Assembly (NCBI GenBank): GCA_965644315.1
Contig: CBFFRQ010000077.1
Coordinates: forward strand, 1-64,000
Origin: Caecitellus pseudoparvulus
Lineage: Eukaryota > Bigyra: Bicosoecida
Direction: 5' to 3'
Length of the DNA stretch: 64,000 nt
In this document: in pieces, positions 31,269 to 40,379 of the stretch
Layout of the letters: the number at the start of each line of letters is the position of its first letter
Numbering within the stretch: position 1 is the stretch's first letter
The notes under the pieces: generated by a model
Seen by the model: only the letters and a program-made list of their open reading frames with translations
Told to the model about the DNA's origin: nothing
The model's database searches: none
Program-made: the position numbers and the translations under genes

Positions 31269-31813
31269 ACTGCGGCCTACTGTCGAACACAGACGAATGT
31301 GCCGATTTCCGCAGTTGGCACACTGCGCCACGTGCGCGGCTCCGCCTGCACTACGGATGATGCTGAGCACTGAGGGTTGTAGCCAACCAGCACGCCCAAT
31401 GCGCGTGCACCCTTTTCAGTTTTACTGTGCTCAGGAGACTGCCTGCAGCTTGGCTGGCTCCCACTGCGCCAGCCCCTTGAGCTGATCCGCAAGCCGCATC
31501 CATCAAGGCGGAAACGCCCCGCTAAGGTGCGCACAAGAGCCCTCCAGGCACCATTTCCATCCAGTGCCAGAACAGCACGTGGACTGTGCAGCAGCTTGGG
31601 CTCCAGGACACGGCAAAACTGCATCGTTTGTTGAAGGAAGTGCTTCGTGGGAGAGCGGCTCCGAGTCACTTTTTGAGCGTGTGTCACTCTGCTACTTGCG
31701 GAAAAACAGCTCACCGTGCCGGACAGCCCGTGGGCGAAGTGCTGGCAGTGTAGACTGTTGCTTGATTTCCTGCTATTCATTTCCCCGCTTGTTCGGTCGA
31801 GCAATACTTGGCC
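31269..31813. promoter_or_regulatory. Divergent intergenic region (IF-2 / histidine kinase)
   Basis: 545 bases between divergent starts, less GC-rich than the flanking coding sequence. It must contain both promoters. No motif was assigned. Confidence 0.35.
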
Positions 31814-34800
31814 ATGAGGCACGCACCTACTCTGCGAAGTCATGACCAAGCACCTGAGCCGGAGGCCTGGTCAGCTTGGGGCCGGCAAGTAATTGCAAAG
31901 TATTGGACGCTGTTGCTGGCGTACTTGTGCTGGCTGCTTGTTCTCATTTTTCGCCTTGCCCAGGGTGCCTCAGAGTGCGCGGCAGAGCACATGGTGCTCG
32001 CCACCAACGAGCACGCCCGTCTCTTGCTGGAGTGGTGCACCATCATTGCCTGCATTGGGGCTACGCTGCTAGTGCTGCGCCACCAACGGCACCGCATCAC
32101 ACGGCCTGACGGGTCCTCGAGGTCACTCCTGGTAGACGATGCAACGTCCAGCCTGGGCATCGTGCAGAGGGAGGTGAGCATGCGCTCCAGGCAGCTCATG
32201 GCAGCGTTGTTTGGGCCAGCCTGCATCTTGAACGCACTCATCTACGCCTTGCCGAGCCGCGTGTGCCTGACATACTCGGTGGTCATGGCCACCGTGGGTG
32301 TCACGTCTAGCTTGGGTGGATACGCCTTCGTGAGCATGCAGCTGCTTCCCATGCACGGCCGGTCCAGGCAGCCTTCTGAGCCGGTCGTGACCACTGCGCC
32401 TGCATCCACCTTTGCCGCGCTGCTGTACATCCTACCCGTCGTGCAGTTGAGCGTGGGCGCCGTAGTCTTCGAACTAGGCGGCGCCCTCCTCACTGAGGTG
32501 TACCTCTCCATATCGCTCCTCCTCGTGCCCGCCGGCGTGCTTTCCTGGGCCCACTTCATGGTGTCCAAGCCTGCGCTGGCGCCCCATTCCCCGCTCCACC
32601 GACGGGTTCACGCCAGCACTCGGCAAGCACCTTGCCACCGCGCCCTGAGGCTGAAGTTCTGGTTGATGCTCGGGGCGAAGCTCAGTCGGCGAATGCTGTT
32701 CGGCGCACACGCGGTGCACAGAACACTCTCCCTCACACGATCCCAGAGGCGAGTGCTGCGCCAGCACTCCACTGCCCTGATTCCAGCCATGCAGATGGCA
32801 GGCATTATTGGACAGCCTGTGTACTTTCTTGTCTTGCTACAGTCAGCAGTGTGCATCGGGGATGCTGGCGGGGGCAGCGTCGTGGACAGCATCGGCCCCT
32901 TTCCAGGACAACACATGTCGCGGCAGGCCCAGAGCGCATTCGCTGCATGCCATATCCCGGGTATTTCGAGACCCCCGGACGATCCAACGTTCGCGAAACT
33001 ACTCACGCTCATGCTGACTTCTGTCTTTGCCGTCGTCCTCGTCAGCACGTTTGCGTGGGAGCAGGCGCTGTTCGACATGGCCAGCCACGAGCAGCGCCAG
33101 CAGCAGGCGGAGACAACGGCCATGCTGCGCTGGCTCTCCCACGAGTGCAGGTCTCCAGTTGCTGCTGCCATGCTGAGCATTGAGTACATTGCAGACGATG
33201 TCCTGCCCGCAATGCGGGAGCTGCTGCGCGCCTTTACGGAGAGCGGCCAAATGTTGCGCGTAGCATCTGTCACCTCGCTTCCGGGCCGGCTTGGATCTAG
33301 CCCGCTGCACACACAGGCAAGCAGGCTCCCACCATCTAGCTCTCGGCCAAGTGGCGCTGCCTTTGCACTGGGCGCAGCCTTGCAGCCAGAAGAGGACGAA
33401 GGGAGCGAAACCTTGCCACTGACCGCTCGTCAACAGCCTTCGAAAGCGCAGCTGCAGAACATCTCCCTCATGGCGCAGCACCTGGCCGAACTTGACAGAA
33501 GTCTTGGCATGGTCAACCAGCCTGTGAAGGGCCTCTCCGAAGTCTTGGACAACATGCTACTGTACATGCGCCGGCAGCGCGAGGGGTACCGTGGCATCCA
33601 ACGAGCGCCGACGAGGCAGGAGGACTTGCTGGATGTGGCTTCTGCGCTGGAGCTGGCGAGACAAAGTGCTTTTGCCAGCCACGACGTGGAGCACTCCTCT
33701 GGACAAGTCAACGTTCAAGTCAGCTTTGCCTCTGCACTGCACAGGCACAGCATGACTGGTGCCGCACACGGTGCCGTGCATGGGTCTGCGGCGACCTTCG
33801 CATTGCAGCAGCTGGTCATGTGCTCTACCATCACCCATGCCACTATCATGCAAGTGCTGACGAACTACTTGACAAACGCGTTGAAGTATGGGAGGGGCCA
33901 TGAGGGGGTCGTGGATGTGGCAGTCCGCATACGCCTGATGCCCGTGAGCCACAGCGCAGGCGCTGGACATGACAGTCTGCGGCGAACTACATCCCTCGCC
34001 GTTGCTCCGACTGAAAGCAGCACACATGTTTCACTTTCGTCAAGTTCTCGGGATGTGCATGAAGCTGCCCAGGAAGCTCCTCAGAGCGAGGCTGCCCCAG
34101 CGTCGGCTGCAGCTCCCAGCCCAGTGGATGCCCTGGCTGCTGACTGGATGCGGCAGCTACTAGGAGCAGGGCGGGCGCCAGTGGTAGCTCAGAGAGATCC
34201 TCAGCAGTACCGAACATTGCGAAGCGTGGTGCCTGGAGTGCTACACTTGGCTGTTCAGGATAAGGGCACTGGACTGTCGGCTCGCGAAGTGTCCAGCCTG
34301 TTCCAGCCCTTTGCCAGGCTGCGAGCAGGCGCCCAGGCTAAAGGGAACGGCCTTGGGCTTTGGCTCATGAAAGAGCTGATGGAGTCACAAGGTGGGAGCC
34401 TGGGGGTGTCCAGCCCCGGTAAGGGCTACGGCAGCACCTTCACCGCGGCAGTCCCCGTGCTGGTCCGCGCGAAACCCAAGCGCACAAGCATTGCGCAGGT
34501 GGCCGTGTCCCCGACTCATCGTGCGCCCCAGTCATCGCTTTCTTCACAAACAAGCTACAGAAGTCAACGTGCCCCTCCACCACCGCAGCTCTTGCGGCTG
34601 CAGTCCCAAGTGGCTGACGGTCGTTCCCTTGTTCCACTCGCAGCCATGAAGCGCTGCCGGTCTGAGACGGACCTCCAGGCGCTGTCAAAGGCTGCAATTG
34701 GGCCAGCTGAAGGAGACAGAAAACCAAAGATTGACAGGACCGATCTTTCTCCACTGGCGTTTGACCTTGAAGCCGTGTCTCGCACACAGTCTCTGGACGC

Positions 34801-35935
34801 AGGTGGAGGACGCACCGTGCAGAAACCAACAGGCACTGCCTCAAGCAGTCCCTCAGTACACACACCACAGTTGGAGATACCTGAGCGTATATCCATGACT
34901 GCGTCTCAAGAGTGGCATGTCCTTATTGTAGATGACGCTGCAGCCAATCGCACCATGCTTGCTCGGCAGGTGAAGCGCAAAGGTCACCGAGTGGCCACAG
35001 CGGAGGACGGCATTGAGGGGCTCAAGTACTTCTTGGCGCATGCATCAGGGTCTGATCCAGTGCAAATTATAATTACAGACTTCACGATGCCACGTATGGA
35101 CGGGGGTGCTATGGCGGGGCACATTGTTCGATCGTGTGCACCTGGCGACCCGCCCAGCCTGTACTCGGCAGCGAGCTCACTGGGGAATCGCCTGAGTCAA
35201 GCGGAGTTCAAAGAAGGAAGTGCAAGCTCCACACAGGATACTGCACCTGAAGCACAACCTTTCCCAAGGTGGATCGAGCGCCTGCACGCCTGCCTCCCTT
35301 CCGCAGCCGCTGTGGCGCCTGAGCCAATGCCCCCTCACACAGGTGCAGCAGCCGCCCAGACGCCAGAGGCTGCACAGGCAGAAGGAGGCAAAGCTGAAAC
35401 CCAAGGTAGCCAGGCGAGCAGTGACTCTTCCCAAGATGATGAAGACCACGACACTTTCAGCCTCGCCTTCGACCCAAAGTTCTTGCCCCGTCTTGGCGTC
35501 GCTACCTCTGCTTCATCCCTTCAGCTTGTGCAAAGCCCGTCCACGCCCCTCCCTGTCGTGACCCCTGCACGAAGACACCGCCCTGTAATAATTGGTGTCA
35601 CAGGAAACGCAATGGCTGACGATGTTGCCAAGTTCGAGGCTGCTGGTGCGGATGTTGTCCTGATCAAACCCGTATCAACACAGAAACTCCTGGCCACAGC
35701 TGCAAGCTTGCTCGCAAGGCGGGCGAAGCTCCGAGATGCAAGCGTTTCAACATCCAGTTGGAGTGGTATGCTGCCCAGTGACGTGGGTGCAGCAAGTGAA
35801 TTGCACACAGGTCCGCACCAGCAAAGCGATGAGCACGGCGCAGGCCGACCTGCAGTGGCGGCAGGAGATGGCCTCGTCGCACAAGCCATTGGCGCGGTGG
35901 CCGTTCGAACCGCGACATCGTTGTCCTTGGGGTGA
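31814..35935 (+). CDS. Hybrid sensor histidine kinase with receiver domain
   Basis: 1373 residues from the ATG at 31814. The N-terminal 425 residues have about seven hydrophobic helices (YWTLLLAYLCWLLVLIF onward) and serve as an unassigned membrane sensor. The dimerisation/phosphoacceptor helix holds the H box LSHECRSP with His443. The ATPase has the N box (VLTNYLTNALKYG, about 681), G1 (DKGTGLS, about 812), the F box (FQPFARL) and G2 (GNGLGLWLMKELM). A receiver domain begins near 1036 (LIVDDAAANR), with phosphoacceptor Asp in ITDFTMPRMDG (about 1090), Thr in GVTGNAM and Lys in LIKPVS (about 1284). Oddly, low-complexity Ser/Ala/Gln-rich inserts split both modules: about 110 residues between N and G1, and about 150 inside the receiver. 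The output partner is not in this window. Confidence 0.92.
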   Translation: MRHAPTLRSHDQAPEPEAWSAWGRQVIAKYWTLLLAYLCWLLVLIFRLAQGASECAAEHMVLATNEHARLLLEWCTIIACIGATLLVLRHQRHRITRPDGSSRSLLVDDATSSLGIVQREVSMRSRQLMAALFGPACILNALIYALPSRVCLTYSVVMATVGVTSSLGGYAFVSMQLLPMHGRSRQPSEPVVTTAPASTFAALLYILPVVQLSVGAVVFELGGALLTEVYLSISLLLVPAGVLSWAHFMVSKPALAPHSPLHRRVHASTRQAPCHRALRLKFWLMLGAKLSRRMLFGAHAVHRTLSLTRSQRRVLRQHSTALIPAMQMAGIIGQPVYFLVLLQSAVCIGDAGGGSVVDSIGPFPGQHMSRQAQSAFAACHIPGISRPPDDPTFAKLLTLMLTSVFAVVLVSTFAWEQALFDMASHEQRQQQAETTAMLRWLSHECRSPVAAAMLSIEYIADDVLPAMRELLRAFTESGQMLRVASVTSLPGRLGSSPLHTQASRLPPSSSRPSGAAFALGAALQPEEDEGSETLPLTARQQPSKAQLQNISLMAQHLAELDRSLGMVNQPVKGLSEVLDNMLLYMRRQREGYRGIQRAPTRQEDLLDVASALELARQSAFASHDVEHSSGQVNVQVSFASALHRHSMTGAAHGAVHGSAATFALQQLVMCSTITHATIMQVLTNYLTNALKYGRGHEGVVDVAVRIRLMPVSHSAGAGHDSLRRTTSLAVAPTESSTHVSLSSSSRDVHEAAQEAPQSEAAPASAAAPSPVDALAADWMRQLLGAGRAPVVAQRDPQQYRTLRSVVPGVLHLAVQDKGTGLSAREVSSLFQPFARLRAGAQAKGNGLGLWLMKELMESQGGSLGVSSPGKGYGSTFTAAVPVLVRAKPKRTSIAQVAVSPTHRAPQSSLSSQTSYRSQRAPPPPQLLRLQSQVADGRSLVPLAAMKRCRSETDLQALSKAAIGPAEGDRKPKIDRTDLSPLAFDLEAVSRTQSLDAGGGRTVQKPTGTASSSPSVHTPQLEIPERISMTASQEWHVLIVDDAAANRTMLARQVKRKGHRVATAEDGIEGLKYFLAHASGSDPVQIIITDFTMPRMDGGAMAGHIVRSCAPGDPPSLYSAASSLGNRLSQAEFKEGSASSTQDTAPEAQPFPRWIERLHACLPSAAAVAPEPMPPHTGAAAAQTPEAAQAEGGKAETQGSQASSDSSQDDEDHDTFSLAFDPKFLPRLGVATSASSLQLVQSPSTPLPVVTPARRHRPVIIGVTGNAMADDVAKFEAAGADVVLIKPVSTQKLLATAASLLARRAKLRDASVSTSSWSGMLPSDVGAASELHTGPHQQSDEHGAGRPAVAAGDGLVAQAIGAVAVRTATSLSLG

Positions 35936-36162
35936 TGTCCACGGAGACACAGGTGTGGCAAGCAACGCCCGTGTTGGACACGACGTGGCCAGCGTGCGAG
36001 TGAGGTGGCCACGTGCTTGTTCGACATCTAGAAATGCAAATTCCATCCGCCCCTGTTCATGTACTGCATGTATTCATGGCCAAGTGGCTCTGCGTTGAGT
36101 CCTCTGCAAGCCGCAGCCGCAGGGCGCAGGGCAGATTTGGTGCACCAGGTCCACAGCAAAGC

Positions 36163-37362
36163 ATGGCTGCTGCTGCGAGCGAGGCTGTGGCCACGGCAGT
36201 GCGCCTGGGGGGCACGTCGCCCAAGGCACTGGCAGTATTTAAGACAGTATTGGATAAAACGAAGGCTATTTTGTTCGACTGCGACGGAGGTACGGCGGTT
36301 GCCAGGGAGGCGTGTCAGCGCTCGCCTGTGCACCAAGTTCCGCACACGTCAGGCCACCCGTGCATCGCGCGCAGTCCTATGGAAAGGAGCAGAGTGCATC
36401 CGCCCAGCTGTCCAAGCCATCTTGTCGACCCAAGCAAAGGATATAGATGTCGTGTACGTCACGAACAACAGCAGCAAGGAGAGGTGAGGGAACGTGCATG
36501 GGTCTGGCAGGAAGCTGGCCAGCACTGCTCCGCTCCCGCCTCAAACAGGTCGCAGTATGTCGCGAAAATCGAGAAAGTCCTGACCCCTGTCAAAGCCACA
36601 GAAGACCGCATCTTCAGCAGCAGCTTCGCTGCAGCAAAGTACTTGGAACGACACGGCTTCCGCGGCAAGCAGGTGATGGGCATCGGCGCACCAGGCATGC
36701 TGGACCAGCTGCGGTCTGTAGCGGGGGTCACTACCATCGGCCCAGAGCTGACTGGGAAGTCCTTCGACCCAGACGCAGACCAGAGTCTTATTAAGGAAGA
36801 GGTGGGAAGCGGCCGGACCCGGGCGGTTGTCGTGGGGTTCGACGGAGACTACAACTACTGCAAGGCCGCCATGGCCGGCTCCATTCTGCGGTACAACGCC
36901 GACTGCTTGTTCCTGGCCACGAACAGGGACATGACGTACCCCACATCCAGTGGCATTCTCTTGCCTGGCGGCGGTAGCGTCGTCAAGTCCGTGGAAGCTG
37001 CCTCTGGCAGGGAAGTGCAAGTAGTCGCTGGCAAGCCCAGCCCTGTACTCATGGACCTCATTGCGGGCGAAATCGGGCTGACCAAGACTGCCGATGGCAA
37101 GTGGCCAGCCCTCATGGTGGGGGATAGATTGGACACCGATATTGCCTTTGGCAACGCGGTGGGCATCCCCACCCTGCTCGTTATGAGCGGCGTTACAAGC
37201 GAAGCGGCGCTGGCGTCCGCTCTGCAAGCAGCCGAAGCAGCGGACCCCCATGCTCCGTGGACAGTGGAGCAACTGTTTGACCCCGCCACCATCCCCGCAC
37301 ACTTGAAAGTGCCCACCTTCATCGCTGATGACGTGGGGGTCCTGCACACTGCGTTGCAGTGA
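36163..37362 (+). CDS. PGP: Phosphoglycolate phosphatase (HAD family)
   Basis: Three exons, 36163-36289, 36375-36483 and 36549-37362, give 349 residues; introns are 85 and 65 bases. The first junction falls inside the catalytic loop and restores FDCDGVLWKG, with nucleophile and acid Asp in the first HAD motif. The second junction follows TNNSSKE, motif II. Further on are VVVGFDGDYNY, the TNRD substrate segment, GKPSPVLMD (motif III Lys) and GDRLDTDIAFG (motif IV). This set and length match PGP/PDXP-type C2-capped HAD phosphatases. They hydrolyse 2-phosphoglycolate and related side-products of glycolysis; in photosynthetic cells the same enzyme feeds photorespiration. A close alternative is 4-nitrophenylphosphatase-like pyridoxal phosphatase. 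It lies in the same direction as the kinase upstream and MtnA downstream. Confidence 0.92.
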   Translation: MAAAASEAVATAVRLGGTSPKALAVFKTVLDKTKAILFDCDGGTAVAREACQRSPVHQVPHTSGHPCIARSPMERSRVHPPSCPSHLVDPSKGYRCRVRHEQQQQGEVRERAWVWQEAGQHCSAPASNRSQYVAKIEKVLTPVKATEDRIFSSSFAAAKYLERHGFRGKQVMGIGAPGMLDQLRSVAGVTTIGPELTGKSFDPDADQSLIKEEVGSGRTRAVVVGFDGDYNYCKAAMAGSILRYNADCLFLATNRDMTYPTSSGILLPGGGSVVKSVEAASGREVQVVAGKPSPVLMDLIAGEIGLTKTADGKWPALMVGDRLDTDIAFGNAVGIPTLLVMSGVTSEAALASALQAAEAADPHAPWTVEQLFDPATIPAHLKVPTFIADDVGVLHTALQ

Positions 37363-37484
37363 CCCGCTGCGCCCGGGCAGATGTTCGCCTTCGGCACAAT
37401 TCATGTTCGCAAACCACACCCGACCAAGCCCGTGCACGGCCCCACTGTGCCGCCAAGCCCCAGCTCGCCACCCCCGCTGCCACC

Positions 37485-38798
37485 ATGGCTGCTGCCACTC
37501 CTGCCCTGGCTGGCACAGACACAGCCAACAAGATGAGCACTAGCACGCTGCGCGAGCGCCCTGTGTACTGGGAGGGAGGAGTGCTGCACCTCGTGAACCA
37601 GCCTGCCCTGCCTGAGAAGTTTGAGATCGTTACCGCCAGCACTGTGGAGGAAATCGCCGCTGCCATCAAGGCCATGACTGTGCGCGGCGCGCCGGCCATC
37701 GGCGCAGCAGGTGCATACGGCATGTTTTGCGGCGCCCGCGAAAGCGGCGCAGCTTCCTCGTGCGTGGCCACCTGTCAGTGCTACGAGCCTAGGCGTGCAC
37801 TCCGCCTTGCCTCGTACCCTCAGAGCTGACCTCATCAAGGACCTGACCAGCACGAAGGAGACTCTCGACGCGGCACGCCCAACTGCAGTGAACTTGAGCT
37901 GGGTGCGTTTCGCGCGCGTTTCACTCCCGCACCAGAGTAAACCCCAGGTCTCGCCCCCCGCGAGCTGCAGGCGACCAAGCGCCTGTTGGACATTGCTTCA
38001 GTCCTAGCTGATCTAGGTGCCAGCGCTGAGTTCATTCGCAACAAGGTCATCGAGGAGGCTCATGCGCTGTGCGAGGAGGACGTGGCTGTGAATGCTCGCA
38101 TGGCGGAATTCGGTGCTGCCCTCGTGAAGGAGGGCGCCAACATCCTGCACCACTGCAACACGGGGGCCCTTGCGACGGTGGACATTGGCACCGCGTTGGG
38201 TGTCATCTACACCTGCCATAAGCAGGGCAAAGGCATCCACGTGTGGGTGGACGAGACCCGGCCCCGCCTGCAAGGCTCTCGCCTGACTGCGTGGGAGCTT
38301 ATGCAGGGCGGCGTGCCCATGCACCTCATCGCCGACAACGCGTCGGGGCACCTCATGCAGCACGGCAAGGTGGACATCATCCTGTACGGCGCCGACCGTG
38401 TGGCCGCCAACGGTGACGTCGCGAACAAGATCGGCACCTACAAGCTCAGCGTGGTGGGCGCCGAGAACGGCGTGCCAGTGTACCCTGTGGTGCCCACCAG
38501 CACCATCGACCTGACCCTGGCCTCCGGTGCGGACATCCCCATCGAGGAGCGTGGTGCAGAGGAGGTGTCCACCGTCTTTGGCAAGGTCATTGCCCCAGAG
38601 GGCGTGCCCGTCTTCAACCCTGCATTCGACGTCACGCCAGCCAAGTACATCTCAGGCATCATCACGGAGGAAGGCATTGCGTACCCGCCCTTTAGCGTCA
38701 CCCTGCCCAAGATGGTGCAGGCGGCTGAGAAGCGCCGTGCAGACGAGTGGGCCGCAAAGCTCGCCACCATTAAGGCTGAGCTGCAGTCTAGCCAGTGA
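37485..38798 (+). CDS. MRI1: Methylthioribose-1-phosphate isomerase
   Basis: Three exons, 37485-37759, 37824-37902 and 37971-38798, give 393 residues; introns are 64 and 68 bases. The enzyme converts 5-methylthioribose-1-phosphate to methylthioribulose-1-phosphate in the methionine salvage pathway. Diagnostic segments are [31 protein letters not shown] (restored across the second junction), [11 protein letters not shown] with the catalytic Cys, [34 protein letters not shown] with the catalytic Asp, and NPAFDVTP. These separate it from the related eIF2B alpha/beta/delta subunits. An alternative ATG at 37533 would shorten the N-terminus by 16 residues. The C-terminus extends about 30 charged residues past the usual end. 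The gene is convergent with BUD13. Confidence 0.93.
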
Positions 38799-38901
38799 AG
38801 GCACCTCGCAGCAATGCACGGGCAAGGCTGGTCTCATGTGTGACCCACACCTTCACGTGCATACGACAAGGACCAGCCTGTGTGGCGCGCACGGGCACCC
38901 C

Positions 38902-40140
38902 TTACAAATTCGCCCGAGAAGCGGCGGCAGAGTCGAGTCTGCGCGCGGCGGACCGAGCCTGTGACTCCTGCAGCCTGCGCTCCCACCCATTGCCACGGTC
39001 CACCCCATCCCACCGATACCCTGGCAAGATGCCAAACCGGTTGGGAGCGCCGAGTTTGCCAGTGTACAAAGGCTTTCCTGTGGCGCTGAGGCGAGGTGCA
39101 GCCACACCGTCCCCGGACACCCCGCCCACCACTGTGGATGCCGAGGTCAAACCAGCCATTGGATCGCCTTCACGCACCCGGGCACGCAGCAGCTGCTGCA
39201 AGTCAGCGTCGTCTGCTCTGCGTGCGAGAGGCTTGGCAGCCTCCACCGCCGCGTACTGAGCTGCGGACTGAGCTGCGAGTTTATCCGCCGCGCCTGTGTT
39301 CCATTCCGCGAGAACACGTGCTTCGTGCGCCTTGGCCGCTGCGGCAGCTGCGGCAGTTGCCTCTGCATGCTCGGCGACGTCGATCACTTTGCCAGTGGCA
39401 GAGTCACGGAACACAGTCGCAGCTCCTCGGCCGTCCAGAGAAGCGGCCGGCTTGGGCGCCGCTCGTCTGGGGGGCGATGCATCGCTATCGCTGTCCAACC
39501 GAGCTCGCCTGGGCGGCGACGCATCGCTATCGCTGTCCAACCGAGCTCGCCTGGGCGGCGACGCATCGCTATCGCTGTCCAACCGAGCTCGCCTGGGCGG
39601 CGACGCATCGCTATCGCTGTCCACTCGAGCTCGCCTGGGCGGCGACGCATCGCTATCGCTGTCCACTCGAGCTCGCCTGGGCGGCGACGCATCGCCATCG
39701 CTGTCCACTTCGGCGTGAGCACGAGCTGGCCGTTTAGAACCTTGCCCTTGAGTCGAGGAAGGATGTACCGATGCCATAACTGCTCCTGGCCTGCTCTGGT
39801 GCGCTGAGCGAGGCCGTTTCACACCGCCAACTGCTACTGTCGTGTGATCTGCATGCCCTGCCGCCCACGACATGTCATCGTCGCCGTGAAAGCGGATCGA
39901 TGACTCACCACTGACATTTCGTTGTTTGGCTTTCTTCCCCTTCTTGGCTGCCTTTTTGGCTTTCTTGGCAGCTTTCCGCGCAGCCTCTTCATCTTCTGCA
40001 GCAAGGGCGGCGCCAGGCACAACGTGCGTTTGACTGCTGGCAATACCGTCGCTGAAGAGAGGCCGCTGGCAACACAAACCTGCTGCAGGCCGATGTCCAC
40101 CTTGTGTATATCGCTGCAGATATGCGAGTTTGCTCGCCAT
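38902..40140 (-). CDS. BUD13: BUD13 homologue, RES complex splicing factor
   Basis: Two exons, 40140-40101 and 39995-38902, split by a 105-base, stop-free, phase-1 intron, give 377 residues. BUD13 with SNU17 and PML1 forms the RES complex, which joins the activated spliceosome and helps splice weak introns. The N-terminus (MASKLAYLQRYTQ) matches the family KxxYLKRYL opening. Lys/Ala-rich helices and a GDDDMSW segment follow, then six tandem 14-residue DSDSDASPPRRAR units (the same class of SPPRRAR repeats that metazoan BUD13 carries). The conserved C-terminal domain has REGDPM, NRFGILPGYRWDGVDRGNGWE and ends near the FERR-like helix. Splicing out 35 in-frame codons is supported by the family start but not proven. 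Confidence 0.92.
   Translation of the reverse strand: MASKLAYLQRYTQGGHRPAAGLCCQRPLFSDGIASSQTHVVPGAALAAEDEEAARKAAKKAKKAAKKGKKAKQRNVSGESSIRFHGDDDMSWAAGHADHTTVAVGGVKRPRSAHQSRPGAVMASVHPSSTQGQGSKRPARAHAEVDSDGDASPPRRARVDSDSDASPPRRARVDSDSDASPPRRARLDSDSDASPPRRARLDSDSDASPPRRARLDSDSDASPPRRAAPKPAASLDGRGAATVFRDSATGKVIDVAEHAEATAAAAAAAKAHEARVLAEWNTGAADKLAAQSAAQYAAVEAAKPLARRADDADLQQLLRARVREGDPMAGLTSASTVVGGVSGDGVAAPRLSATGKPLYTGKLGAPNRFGILPGYRWDGVDRGNGWERRLQESQARSAARRLDSAAASRANL
39463..39712. repeat. 42-base minisatellite inside BUD13, six units
   Basis: Six head-to-tail 42-base units with few substitutions (for example CTATCG/CCATCG and CCAACC/CCACTC variants). Each encodes one 14-residue Asp-Ser/Pro-Pro-Arg-Arg unit. 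The high unit identity suggests recent slippage or unequal exchange. Confidence 0.9.
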
Positions 40141-40379
40141 GGCTCACCGGCGCCCAGGGGGAGCCACGCAGTTGAGGCAAGTGCGGAAATCACTTTGCTG
40201 GCAAGGCGCACCCAGCGACAATTCGCGCTCGAAAAGGAAGCAAGCTGGTATAGCACAGCTATCACAACAATGTTTGATGCACGTGAAGTTGATCTACCTT
40301 GTTCTGAATTTGCAGCATTTGCTTTGCCCAACACTGCCATGACTGCTGTGACGGGTGCGCTGCGTCTTTGGGCGGTTCA

